Assembly (NCBI GenBank): GCA_052035295.1
Contig: JBPOHS010000179.1
Span: 1 to 43,068 of the forward strand
Direction: 5' to 3'
DNA: 43,068 nucleotides
From: HdN1 sp052035295
GTDB taxonomy: Bacteria > Pseudomonadota > Gammaproteobacteria > Pseudomonadales > Ketobacteraceae
Shown: in pieces, positions 15,787 to 23,636 of the stretch
Layout: every line of letters begins with the position of its first letter
Numbering within the stretch: position 1 is the first letter of the stretch
Program-made: the position numbers and the translations under genes
Notes under the pieces: generated by a model
What the model saw: the letters and a program-made list of their open reading frames with translations, nothing else
What the model was told of the DNA's origin: nothing
The model's database searches: none

Positions 15787-16530
15787 CTACTGCGCCAATT
15801 GACGCGAAAAATTGAAGGCCATAACGCCTGTCTTCAGCCGATACAACATCGCGGGCCGCCCCGGCCCCTCACTGACCATGTCGCCGGTTTCCTCGAGTAC
15901 ATCCGCATTTTCGATCCGGCGACGGAACGCCTTTTTCTCCACCTCGCGATCCATGATGACTTCGTAGGCACGCTGCAGCGCCGTCAAGGTAAAAGGCGTT
16001 TCGATCAAATGCGCTGGCATCAGCGTATACAGCACTTTGCTACGTAATCGCTCCAACGTCTGGCTCAGCAACAGTTTGTGATCGAAGGCGAGTTTCTTCT
16101 TCAGCGCATCATTGACCTCCACCCAGGCGATATTTTCAGTGCTGGCAGCACCTTGTGACGTCTTGATGCGCGGAATCGTGTAGGGAATCAAGGCAAAATA
16201 AACCACCGTCAACGACCAGCCACGCGGGTCGCGCGTTGCCCCACCGAAGGTGGCGAGTTGTTCCAGATAGGGCAATTTTACGCCGGTTTTCTCCTGTAAT
16301 TTACGCATGGCGGTGGCCTCGGGCGATGCATCGCGATGCACATCAACAAAGCCACCGGGCAATGCCCATTTTCCTTTTTCCGGAAATTCGCTGCGTTGCA
16401 CGAGCAGCACTTTGAGTTCGCCTTCATGCAAGGTGAAAATGCCGAGATCGACGGTGACCAACGGGGAGTCGTAGTCTTTGGGGTTGTAGTGTTTCAGGTA
16501 GTCAGCTTCGGATTGGGGAATTTTGCTCAT
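15787..16530 (-). CDS. nrtR: NrtR, Nudix-related repressor of NAD metabolism
   Basis: 247 residues. The N-terminal Nudix-fold domain (about 20-150) is followed by the NrtR winged helix (FTLTALQRAYEVIMDREVEKKAFRRRI, then GRPAMLYRL). The Nudix box is degenerate: GGFVDVHRDASPE has Arg where the GX5E glutamate should be, and RKLQEKTG replaces REUXEEXG, so the domain is probably a ligand sensor (ADP-ribose in characterised NrtRs) rather than an enzyme. It is divergent from nadM-nudix with an NrtR-like palindrome between the genes 17 nt upstream of its start, which implies autoregulation too. A second identical-arm palindrome precedes nadV. Confidence 0.92.
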   Translation of the reverse strand: MSKIPQSEADYLKHYNPKDYDSPLVTVDLGIFTLHEGELKVLLVQRSEFPEKGKWALPGGFVDVHRDASPEATAMRKLQEKTGVKLPYLEQLATFGGATRDPRGWSLTVVYFALIPYTIPRIKTSQGAASTENIAWVEVNDALKKKLAFDHKLLLSQTLERLRSKVLYTLMPAHLIETPFTLTALQRAYEVIMDREVEKKAFRRRIENADVLEETGDMVSEGPGRPAMLYRLKTGVMAFNFSRQLAQ

Positions 16531-16540
16531 TTTATCCGCA

Positions 16541-16569
16541 TTGATTTAGTGGCATCACGCCACTATTAT
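16541..16569 (+). promoter_or_regulatory. nadM-nudix promoter with embedded NrtR operator
   Basis: TTGATT (-35, 16541-16546) and TATTAT (-10, 16564-16569) are separated by exactly 17 bp. The palindrome TAGTGGC-ATCAC-GCCACTA (16547-16565) fills the spacer, so a bound repressor would block RNA polymerase. The same arms and spacing recur at 17717-17735 in front of nadV. Assignment to NrtR is by context. Confidence 0.85.
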
Positions 16570-16621
16570 ACCCCTGCAGGATAGACCTGCACACCCTCAC
16601 CCCGGCAAGGAGCTTGCTGAC

Positions 16622-17674
16622 ATGTCACGCGAATACGATTTCCTCGTCTTTATCGGCCGTTTTCAACCCCTGCACCAGGGGCACCTGAGTGTCGTCCAGC
16701 AGGGCCTCGCCAAAGCCGAAAAGCTCATTGTGCTGTTTGGATCAGCCTTCCAGCCGCCCTCCACCCGCAATCCGTGGAACCACGAAACCCGCGAGCAAAT
16801 GCTGCGTAGCTGCCTGTGCAAAGACGACAATCGCCGCGTCATCACCGCCCCGCTGATGGACGCCCCGTATAACGACGACGCCTGGGTGCGGAACGTACAG
16901 GCCACCGTACAGGGCCTCGTCACCGCCCACTTCACCCAGCCACACCGCAAGCCTGCCATCGGTCTGATCGGGCACAGCAAGGATCACACCTCGTATTACC
17001 TGAAACTGTTCCCGCAATGGGGCGCCGTGGGCGTCGACAATTTCGACAACCTCAGCTCCACGCCCTTGCGCGAATCTTTTCTCGGCGATAACGGCGGCAC
17101 TGCCTGGCTCAACACGCCTGCCGCGCAAGGACTTCCTGCACCCGTGCACCAATTACTGCACGAGTACACCCAAACGCCCGCCTGCGCCGAAGTCACCGCT
17201 GAATACGCCTTCGTGCGCCAGTACCGCAAAGCCTGGGACGCCGCCCCCTACACGCCGATGTTCATCACCGTCGACGCCGTCGTCGTGCAAAGTGGCCATA
17301 TACTTTTGATCGAACGCAAAGCACGCCCCGGTAAAGGCCTGCTGGCACTTCCCGGCGGCTTTCTCGATGGCCACGAACGCATCGCCGACGCCTGCCTGCG
17401 CGAATTGCGCGAAGAAACCCGCCTCAAAGTCCCGACACCGGTGCTCAGAGGCTCCATCCGCCGTCAGGACGTGTTCGACGACCCCTACCGCTCAGCCCGC
17501 GGCCGCACCGTCACCCACGCCTTCCTGATCGAACTGGAGCCCGCAGCCGAACTCCCCAAAGTGAAAGGCGGCGACGATGCCAAACACGCCTTCTGGGTAC
17601 CACTGGCCGAGCTGGATCCCCTCAAGCTGTTCGAGGATCACTACTACATCATTCAAAAAATGCTGGGGTTGTAA
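16622..17674 (+). CDS. nadM: Bifunctional NMN adenylyltransferase / Nudix hydrolase
   Basis: 350 residues, with AAGGAG ahead of ATG 16622. Residues 1-190 form the nucleotidyltransferase domain with GRFQPLHQGH (the HxGH motif) and LSSTPLRESF (the ISSTxxR-type motif); the domain makes NAD from NMN and ATP. Residues about 205-350 form a Nudix domain with a complete catalytic core GGFLDGHE-x7-RELREE. Fused partners of this type (Synechocystis slr0787, Francisella NadM-Nudix) hydrolyse ADP-ribose, returning ribose-5-phosphate and AMP. Unlike its neighbour NrtR, this Nudix box keeps its catalytic glutamates. With NadV next door it completes a two-step nicotinamide-to-NAD route. Confidence 0.93.
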   Translation: MSREYDFLVFIGRFQPLHQGHLSVVQQGLAKAEKLIVLFGSAFQPPSTRNPWNHETREQMLRSCLCKDDNRRVITAPLMDAPYNDDAWVRNVQATVQGLVTAHFTQPHRKPAIGLIGHSKDHTSYYLKLFPQWGAVGVDNFDNLSSTPLRESFLGDNGGTAWLNTPAAQGLPAPVHQLLHEYTQTPACAEVTAEYAFVRQYRKAWDAAPYTPMFITVDAVVVQSGHILLIERKARPGKGLLALPGGFLDGHERIADACLRELREETRLKVPTPVLRGSIRRQDVFDDPYRSARGRTVTHAFLIELEPAAELPKVKGGDDAKHAFWVPLAELDPLKLFEDHYYIIQKMLGL

Positions 17675-17716
17675 TTCGAGTACGTAAATATTACCAACCC
17701 AACCCCATTGACACAT

Positions 17717-17735
17717 TAGTGGCTCTTCGCCACTA
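17717..17735 (+). promoter_or_regulatory. NrtR-like operator upstream of nadV
   Basis: TAGTGGC-TCTTC-GCCACTA: the arms are identical to the 16547 site and the spacer has the same length. A TTGACA at 17708-17713 and a TATATC at 17734-17739 flank it, with a wider than usual gap (20 bp), so the exact promoter elements are uncertain. It is about 105 nt upstream of the nadV start. Confidence 0.82.
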
Positions 17736-17839
17736 TATCTCCATGCCGCGACGCTGACCCCGGGGAGCCCGGACTCAGAGCGGCAGTGGCACAGGCCGGA
17801 TAGACCAGCCTCAACCCCATATACTTACGGAGAAGTCCC

Positions 17840-19234
17840 ATGAACACCGCCGCATCCCTTGCCAACCTCATTCTCAACGCCGATTCGTACAAAGCCTCAC
17901 ACTACCTGCAATACCCCGAAGGCACCACGATCATGTCCTCGTACATCGAATCGCGCGGCGGACGCTTCGACAAAACCGTGTTTTTCGGTTTGCAGATGTT
18001 TATCAAGCAAACCCTGCTCAAGCCCATCACCCAAGCCGATATCGACGAAGCCGAAGCCATCTTGGTCGCGCATGGTTTGCCCTTCAATCGCGAAGGCTGG
18101 GAATACATCCTCAATACGTATGAAGGCTATCTGCCCATCGAAATCGAAGCCGTTCCCGAAGGCAGCGTGATCGACACCCGCAACGTGCTGGTTCAGGTGC
18201 GTAATACCGATCCCGCCTGCGCATGGTTGACCAGCTATATTGAAACGTCGCTGCTGCGTGCCGTGTGGTATCCGACCACCGTCGCCACACTCTCCTGGCA
18301 CTGCAAGCAAATCATCCGCCGTTATCTTGAATTGACCGCCGACAGCAGCGATGGCTTGCCGTTCAAACTGCACGACTTTGGCGCCCGTGGCGTGAGCTCG
18401 CTGGAATCCGCGGCGATTGGCGGATTGGCGCACCTCGTGAATTTCCAGGGATCGGACACGCTGGCGGCGGTGGTAGCGGCACGTCGTTATTACGATGAAC
18501 CGATGGCAGCGTTTTCGATTCCCGCAGCGGAACACAGCACGATCACCAGCTGGGGGCGCGACGGTGAAAAAGCCGCTTACGCCAACATGCTCCAGCAATT
18601 TGCGGCCCCCGGAAAACTCGTGGCCTGTGTCAGCGACTCCTATGATTTGTGGACCGCCATCGATACCCTGTGGGGCGATGAACTCAAGCAAGCCATCGAG
18701 CAAAGCGGCGGCACCCTCGTGGTGCGCCCCGACAGCGGCGATCCGGTGGAAATCGTTTCGGCCACGCTGGAGCGATTGATGGCGAAGTTCGGTTTCAGCA
18801 CCAACAGCAAGGGTTACAAGGTGTTGCCACCTTGCGTACGCGTTATTCAGGGCGACGGCATTGATCTCGACAGCCTCGAAGCCATTCTCGTCGAGATGCA
18901 ACGTCGCGGTTTGTCGGCCGACAACATCGCCTTCGGCATGGGCGGCGCGTTATTGCAGCAATGCAACCGCGACACGCAAAAGTTCGCCATGAAGGCCTCC
19001 GCCGCCTGCGTGAACGGAACATGGCGTGACGTCTACAAGGATCCCGCCACCGATCCGGGCAAGCGCAGCAAACGCGGACAGCTGGCGTTGGTACGCAACG
19101 CCGACGGAAGCGTTGAAACGATCCGCCGCGACGAACTTGGCGATCGGATCAACGAGTTACAACCGGTCTACCGCAACGGCGAGTTGTTGCGCAGCGACTC
19201 TTTGGCCGCCATCCGGGCCAGAACCGGCGCCTGA
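17840..19234 (+). CDS. nadV: Nicotinamide phosphoribosyltransferase
   Basis: 464 residues, with GGAG ahead of ATG 17840. It condenses nicotinamide with PRPP to NMN, the first step of nicotinamide salvage. Family signatures seen: SYKASHYLQYPEGT near the N-terminus, HDFGARGVSS, SIPAAEHSTITSWG (with the catalytic His, about residues 225-238), VVRPDSGDPVEI, and GDGIDLDS in the PRPP site region. Length is normal for NAMPT/NadV. It has its own NrtR operator, so it is coregulated with nadM-nudix but probably separately transcribed. It bypasses nicotinamide deamidation. Confidence 0.95.
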   Translation: MNTAASLANLILNADSYKASHYLQYPEGTTIMSSYIESRGGRFDKTVFFGLQMFIKQTLLKPITQADIDEAEAILVAHGLPFNREGWEYILNTYEGYLPIEIEAVPEGSVIDTRNVLVQVRNTDPACAWLTSYIETSLLRAVWYPTTVATLSWHCKQIIRRYLELTADSSDGLPFKLHDFGARGVSSLESAAIGGLAHLVNFQGSDTLAAVVAARRYYDEPMAAFSIPAAEHSTITSWGRDGEKAAYANMLQQFAAPGKLVACVSDSYDLWTAIDTLWGDELKQAIEQSGGTLVVRPDSGDPVEIVSATLERLMAKFGFSTNSKGYKVLPPCVRVIQGDGIDLDSLEAILVEMQRRGLSADNIAFGMGGALLQQCNRDTQKFAMKASAACVNGTWRDVYKDPATDPGKRSKRGQLALVRNADGSVETIRRDELGDRINELQPVYRNGELLRSDSLAAIRARTGA

Positions 19235-19270
19235 ACCGAAGGTCTGAGAGAGGAAGGGGGTAAACGCGAA

Positions 19271-19300
19271 TTGAATGCGAATAATGTTTCGCATTATGTT
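19271..19300 (+). promoter_or_regulatory. Candidate promoter/operator of the MpaB-P450-SDR operon
   Basis: An 8-bp inverted repeat, AATGCGAA (19274-19281) and TTCGCATT (19288-19295), overlaps a possible promoter TTGAAT (19271) - 18 bp - TATGTT (19295-19300). The alternative pairing ATAATG/CATTAT is also possible. There is no T run, so an operator for a dimeric repressor is more likely than a terminator. The regulator is unknown. Confidence 0.45.
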
Positions 19301-19335
19301 CCCGGATACCCCTTTTTCACAAGCAGGACCCTCCC

Positions 19336-20622
19336 ATGACCGTTGCCACCCCCTCTTCACCGCGTATACCCGGCCGCGCCCGCCCCTTCGACAAGGCCCG
19401 GATTCCTACGCCGGCCTGGCAACGCCTGTTGCTGGGGCGTGATCTATCCCCCAGCCGCGAAGAATATGATGCCGTCATCGGGGCCGTCTGGCAGGGCGAT
19501 GACGCCATCGACGAACTGATCGAATGGATGTATGCCTACGGCCCCGCCAAAGCGCGCCCGCTCTTCACACAGGCCTTGAACAAGGGGGTTGAGACCCTGC
19601 AGGATCCGCCGGCGCCGTTGGTGAATTTTTTCAACACCGTGGAGGCAACACCTGCCTGGGTCGATCGCCAATTACTCGACGATGCAGTCCACTTCATTCA
19701 CGGCACCGGCCTTGCCGCCCCTTATGTGCTCCGTGATCTGGCGCTGATGGGCGGATACCTGCTGTCGGGCTTCAACCACGTGCTGATCAAGACGGGCGCA
19801 CTCAACAAGGATGCCTCGCTGCGTATTGCCGAAACCGGGCAATGGTGGATCGACTGCACCGAAATAGGTGGGCTGGAACGTTTCAATCCGGGTTTCAAAT
19901 CCACCATTCATGTGCGCCTGGTGCACGGCATGGTGCGTCGCGCGCTCGCCCACAAGGAAGACTGGGATCTCGATCTGTGGGGCACACCCGTCAACCAGAT
20001 CGACATGGTTGCCACTTATCTCGGCTTCTGCGTGGTCATGCTCGGTGGTTTGCGCAAACTGGGGATTCCGGTTACGCCGCACGAATCGAAAGCGGTTATG
20101 CACTTGTGGGCGTATGCCGGTTGGCTCATGGGCGTGGATGAAAAATGGCTCGTGTTCAATGAACGCGATGGCATTGTGCTGCTGGCGCATACGTTCATGA
20201 CGCAAAGCCGCCCCGACTGGACCAGCAAGGAATTGGGACGCGCGCTCGCCGACGAACCACTGCATCGCCACTTCGAGAACTTTGCCGATATCCGCGGCAA
20301 AATTGCCTACTATCAACATCTGAGCGTCAGCCGTTATTTCCTTGGCAAAGAGAAAATGGCGCAACTGGGTCTGCCTGACAATATCCCGGGGTTATTCCCG
20401 CTGGTGACGGCGGTGCCACGTCTTGCCAATTATTCGGTGCAGCGGTTTTTGCCGACACTGCGCGAACAACAGGAACAACGCGGACGGGCGGCGCAACTCG
20501 CCACCCTGCAGGCGATGTTCGGCAAGCGCGAGCAGACCATTGGCCACAACCGTGACCAGGCGGGAGATCACACGCGCCCACCGCAGACCGATCAGCCCAC
20601 CCCAAAAAGAAAAAGCGCATAA
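19336..20622 (+). CDS. MpaB/Lcp-type (DUF2236) oxygenase
   Basis: 428 residues. The helical core carries features of the ER-bound oxygenase MpaB / latex-clearing protein family: DRQLLDDAVHFIHGTG, ETGQWWIDCTEIGGLERFNPGFKSTIHVRLVHGMVRR and WGTPVNQIDMVATYLGF, with conserved His and Arg residues of the heme-binding type. Members cleave C=C bonds of isoprenoid chains (rubber, mycophenolic acid precursor) or are uncharacterised. The C-terminal 40 residues are Gln/Pro/basic-rich and probably disordered. The P450 gene follows after 35 bp and an SDR overlaps that, so the three likely act in one oxidation pathway on a lipophilic or terpenoid-like substrate (inference). ATG 19336 was chosen as the first start after the promoter palindrome; no strong ribosome site is seen. 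Confidence 0.82.
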   Translation: MTVATPSSPRIPGRARPFDKARIPTPAWQRLLLGRDLSPSREEYDAVIGAVWQGDDAIDELIEWMYAYGPAKARPLFTQALNKGVETLQDPPAPLVNFFNTVEATPAWVDRQLLDDAVHFIHGTGLAAPYVLRDLALMGGYLLSGFNHVLIKTGALNKDASLRIAETGQWWIDCTEIGGLERFNPGFKSTIHVRLVHGMVRRALAHKEDWDLDLWGTPVNQIDMVATYLGFCVVMLGGLRKLGIPVTPHESKAVMHLWAYAGWLMGVDEKWLVFNERDGIVLLAHTFMTQSRPDWTSKELGRALADEPLHRHFENFADIRGKIAYYQHLSVSRYFLGKEKMAQLGLPDNIPGLFPLVTAVPRLANYSVQRFLPTLREQQEQRGRAAQLATLQAMFGKREQTIGHNRDQAGDHTRPPQTDQPTPKRKSA

Positions 20623-20657
20623 CAACCTCCACCCACCAGAAATCAGCCGGGGCTACC

Positions 20658-22001
20658 ATGCTTTCTTATTTTGAATCCGCCGCAACGCAGCAGGTAAAGG
20701 AAAGCCTGCCAGGCAATGGCGGGCTGCCGATCATTGGCCACAGCCTGACGTTTCTCTATCGTCCGGTCGATGCCGCCTTGGAATACCACGAAAAATACGG
20801 GCCGGTTTTCTGGCTCAATGTGCTGGGTCAAACAGCGGTGGCTATGGTAGGCCCCGACGCCAATCAGCTGGTGCTGCGTAATAACGGTGATATTTTTTCC
20901 AACAGCAAGGGTTGGGATTTCTTCATCGGTAATTTTTTCAAGCGCGGCATCATGCTGCTGGATTTCGATGAGCACCGCTTCCATCGTGGCATCATGCAGG
21001 CGGCATTCAAGAAAGCCATGCTGGTGCAATACCTTTCCGGCATGAATCCGGCCATCGCCAGCGGCATCAGCCGTTGGGAACCCTCAAAAAACTTTCTGGT
21101 GCTGCAAAAAATCAAGCAACTGACGCTCGATATCGCCACCGAAATCTTCATGGGCGAAAAACTGGGGCCGGAAACCACGCGCATCAACAATGCCTTCGTG
21201 GATTGTGTCCGTGCAGGTACAGCGTTAGTGCGCTTCCCCGTTCCCGGCGGTCGCTGGAAGAAAGGCCTTGAGGGCCGCAAGACGCTCGAAGCATTCTTCC
21301 GCTCACGTATTCCCCAAAAGCGACGCGCACCGGGTGATGATCTGTTCAGCCGCCTGTGCGAAGCCGAAGATGAAAACGGTCAGCGTTTCAACGATGAAGA
21401 CGTGGTCAACCACATGATCTTCCTGTTGATGGCCGCACACGACACATCAACATTGGCGTTATGCTCCATTTTCTATCATCTGGCCAAGCATCCGGAATGG
21501 CAGGAAAAAGTGCGCACCGAAGCACTCTCGCTCAACAAGCGCTTTATCGCCCACGAAGACATGGCAAAGCTGGACGTCATGGATCAAGTGCTGAAAGAAG
21601 CCATGCGCCTGATATCCCCCGTCCACGGCATTCCCCGTCGTACGGTAAAACCGGTGGAATTCAACGGCCACACCATTCCCGCCGACACCTTTATCATGAT
21701 CAGCCCGATGGTCACGCATCGCATGAAGGAATACTGGACCGATCCGGAACAGTTCGACCCCTCACGCTTCAGCCCCGAGCGGGCTGAACACAAGCGACAT
21801 CCGTATTCCTATGTCCCTTTCGGTGGCGGCGCTCACATGTGCATCGGCCTGCATTTCGCCGAAATGCAGATCAAGGCCATTTTGCATCAGGTGGTCACAC
21901 GCTTCCGCTGGAGCGTCGCACCCGGCTATACCATGCCGCTCGACCTGACCTCACTCCCCTCACCTGCCGACAAACTACCCGTAAGACTTGAAAGACTATG
22001 A
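20658..22001 (+). CDS. Cytochrome P450 (operon with MpaB-like oxygenase)
   Basis: 447 residues. P450 hallmarks in order: proline-rich start (LPGNGGLPIIGHSLTFL), I-helix AAHDTSTLAL, K-helix KEAMRLISP (ExxR), PERF-type region DPSRFSPERA, and heme loop FGGGAHMCIG with Cys395 as thiolate ligand. The sequence resembles class-II-like bacterial P450s related to the CYP51/CYP26/CYP120 branches rather than CYP101-type, so a sterol or terpenoid substrate is plausible; this is inference. No ferredoxin or reductase gene lies beside it. Its stop overlaps the SDR start by ATGA. Confidence 0.92.
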   Translation: MLSYFESAATQQVKESLPGNGGLPIIGHSLTFLYRPVDAALEYHEKYGPVFWLNVLGQTAVAMVGPDANQLVLRNNGDIFSNSKGWDFFIGNFFKRGIMLLDFDEHRFHRGIMQAAFKKAMLVQYLSGMNPAIASGISRWEPSKNFLVLQKIKQLTLDIATEIFMGEKLGPETTRINNAFVDCVRAGTALVRFPVPGGRWKKGLEGRKTLEAFFRSRIPQKRRAPGDDLFSRLCEAEDENGQRFNDEDVVNHMIFLLMAAHDTSTLALCSIFYHLAKHPEWQEKVRTEALSLNKRFIAHEDMAKLDVMDQVLKEAMRLISPVHGIPRRTVKPVEFNGHTIPADTFIMISPMVTHRMKEYWTDPEQFDPSRFSPERAEHKRHPYSYVPFGGGAHMCIGLHFAEMQIKAILHQVVTRFRWSVAPGYTMPLDLTSLPSPADKLPVRLERL

Positions 22002-22879
22002 CGAAGCATTTCCGCCGTACGTCGCAACCCAAAACCGTTTTCATTACCGGTTGTTCCTCAGGCATTGGTCGCGCCAGCGCCCGATTGTTCCAGCGTCACG
22101 GCTGGAATGTCGTGGCCACCATGCGCAATCCCGACCAGGAAACCGAGCTGACCGCGCTGCCGAACACACTGGTCGTGCGCATGGACGTGCACGACCAGGA
22201 GAGCATCACCCAGGCGCTCGCCGCTGCCCAACAGCGCTTCGGCCCGATCGATGTGCTGATCAATAACGCCGGCTATGCGTTGATGGGCGCGTTCGAAACC
22301 CTCAGCGAAGAACAGATCCAGCGTCAATTCGAGACCAACGTGTTTGGCCTGATGCGCGTCTGTCGCGCCATCCTGCCGCAATTTCGTCAACGCAACGCCG
22401 GCGTGCTGATCAATGTCGCCAGCATGGCCGGGCGCCTTCCGATTCCGTTGATGAGCGTGTACAACGCCAGCAAATGGGCGGTAGAAGGCTTCACCGAATG
22501 CCTCACTTATGAGGTGAAAGATTTCAACATTACGGTACGCATGATTGAACCGGGCGCGGTTAATACGGCGTTTTTTGGTCGTTCCAGCGATCGCGCCAAT
22601 TCGACCGGCGAGCAGGCATATCAATCGTACAGTAACGAACAAATTCCGATACTGAATCAGACGGGCCCGGGCGGGTCGAGCAGCGAGGATGTTGCAGCGA
22701 CGATTTACAAGGCTGCGACGGATACAGGCAAGCGTTTGCGTTATCAGATTGGGGTCGATGCGAAGACGCTGTTGGCGGCACGGAAGCTACTGCCGGATCA
22801 GGTATTTTTGCCGATGATACAAATGTCGTTGTCGCCGGCGATATTCAACCGGTTTGGCAGGATTTTTTACAAACGTTGA
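21998..22879 (+). CDS. Short-chain dehydrogenase/reductase
   Basis: 293 residues, with the start overlapping the P450 stop by 4 bp (translational coupling). Classical SDR: cofactor loop TGCSSGIG (18-25), NNAG (89-92), Ser142 in NVASMAG, and catalytic Tyr155/Lys159 in YNASK. It probably oxidises or reduces an alcohol/ketone made by the upstream oxygenases. The preference for NAD or NADP is unclear. The last gene of the operon; it converges on the DoxX-like gene 39 bp away. Confidence 0.92.
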   Translation: MTKHFRRTSQPKTVFITGCSSGIGRASARLFQRHGWNVVATMRNPDQETELTALPNTLVVRMDVHDQESITQALAAAQQRFGPIDVLINNAGYALMGAFETLSEEQIQRQFETNVFGLMRVCRAILPQFRQRNAGVLINVASMAGRLPIPLMSVYNASKWAVEGFTECLTYEVKDFNITVRMIEPGAVNTAFFGRSSDRANSTGEQAYQSYSNEQIPILNQTGPGGSSSEDVAATIYKAATDTGKRLRYQIGVDAKTLLAARKLLPDQVFLPMIQMSLSPAIFNRFGRIFYKR

Positions 22880-22917
22880 GCGGGATTCTGTTAATCCGGC
22901 CATCGAAAGCAGCGCCA

Positions 22918-23307
22918 TTACAGCGCTGCAAATTCCATCGCCGTATCCATCATCGCCCGCAACGCCTGCTGATGCACCACCACCGGCACCACGCACAACA
23001 ACAATATCACCACCGTCCCCCACCCGAAAGACGCTGGCCGTTTTACGAAATTCGTCCACGCCGCACCCACCATCACCGGACACAGGATCAACGCCCCCAA
23101 CGCGGCCCACTGCGGAAACCAGATAACGCTCAGCATCATTGGCGACGCGACGACCTCGATAGCCCCAGCCAATACGCGCAACCACTGCGGGTAACCGAAT
23201 TTCTGGAATTCACGCACCATGTGGGCAGTGCCCAACACTTTGAGCCAGCCGGAAACAAGAAAGAACACGCCCAGTAAGAGACAGAGAATTTGCGCAGTGA
23301 GAAGCAT
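22918..23307 (-). CDS. DoxX-like small membrane protein
   Basis: 129 residues, four predicted membrane helices (about 3-23, 44-64, 68-88, 96-116), with the GWLKVLGTAHMVREFQKFGYP region between helices 1 and 2 typical of the DoxX/DoxX-like families. These proteins are linked loosely to quinone/thiol redox or membrane stress; the precise role is unknown. It has a near-consensus promoter inside a long inverted repeat upstream (23340-23392), suggesting induction by an unidentified repressor-released signal. Confidence 0.78.
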   Translation of the reverse strand: MLLTAQILCLLLGVFFLVSGWLKVLGTAHMVREFQKFGYPQWLRVLAGAIEVVASPMMLSVIWFPQWAALGALILCPVMVGAAWTNFVKRPASFGWGTVVILLLCVVPVVVHQQALRAMMDTAMEFAAL

Positions 23308-23339
23308 GCCATCACGCCTTCATTGAGTGAGATGGCAGC

Positions 23340-23392
23340 ACAATACCGCCGGGACGCCAAACTGTCAATCTACCTGACAATTTGGCGTCCCG
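23340..23392 (-). promoter_or_regulatory. Strong promoter inside an 18-bp inverted repeat, driving the DoxX-like gene
   Basis: On the minus strand, TTGACA (23368-23363), 17 bp, TATTGT (23345-23340) is a near-consensus sigma-70 promoter. The inverted repeat 23350-23367 / 23375-23392 (18 bp, one mismatch, 7-nt centre; inner part TGTCA-N7-TGACA) covers the -35 and spacer. It has no T run after it in either direction, so an operator is more likely than a terminator, although a role as end of the yheV transcript cannot be excluded. Confidence 0.75.
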
Positions 23393-23417
23393 ACAAAGCG
23401 TTAGAGTGAGAGGCAAG

Positions 23418-23636
23418 CTATTGACGGGGAATGATTTTTACCACGCCAACAGCGCTTTGCTGCTGAGCGACTTCGTCATCGGGGTGAACGACCGGATCAT
23501 CGTCTTTCGGGCGCACGGAACGATAATCGCACACGGTGCAACGCGCGACTTCTTCGCCTGCTTCGAGCGTGACGTAGATCTTGTCTTCACCCTGGCACTT
23601 GGGGCATTTCGCCCCCGCAATGAACCGGCGCATCAT
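23418..23636 (-). CDS. yheV: YheV-family putative zinc-ribbon protein
   Basis: 72 residues. Start ATG 23636-23634 overlaps the prlC stop (ATGA). Two CxxC pairs (Cys11/Cys14 and Cys33/Cys36) form a small zinc ribbon: AGAKCPKCQGEDKI and ARCTVCDYRSVRP, matching the YheV/DUF2387 family, whose function is unknown. Translational coupling to prlC suggests coexpression. A longer frame upstream exists but overlaps prlC entirely and is not protein-like. Confidence 0.85.
   Translation of the reverse strand: MMRRFIAGAKCPKCQGEDKIYVTLEAGEEVARCTVCDYRSVRPKDDDPVVHPDDEVAQQQSAVGVVKIIPRQ

Noticed and set aside
23350..23392. Intrinsic terminator between yheV and the DoxX-like gene
   Set aside because: The stem is long but no T run follows on the minus strand, and a near-consensus promoter lies inside it. 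Operator is the better reading, although a termination side effect is possible.
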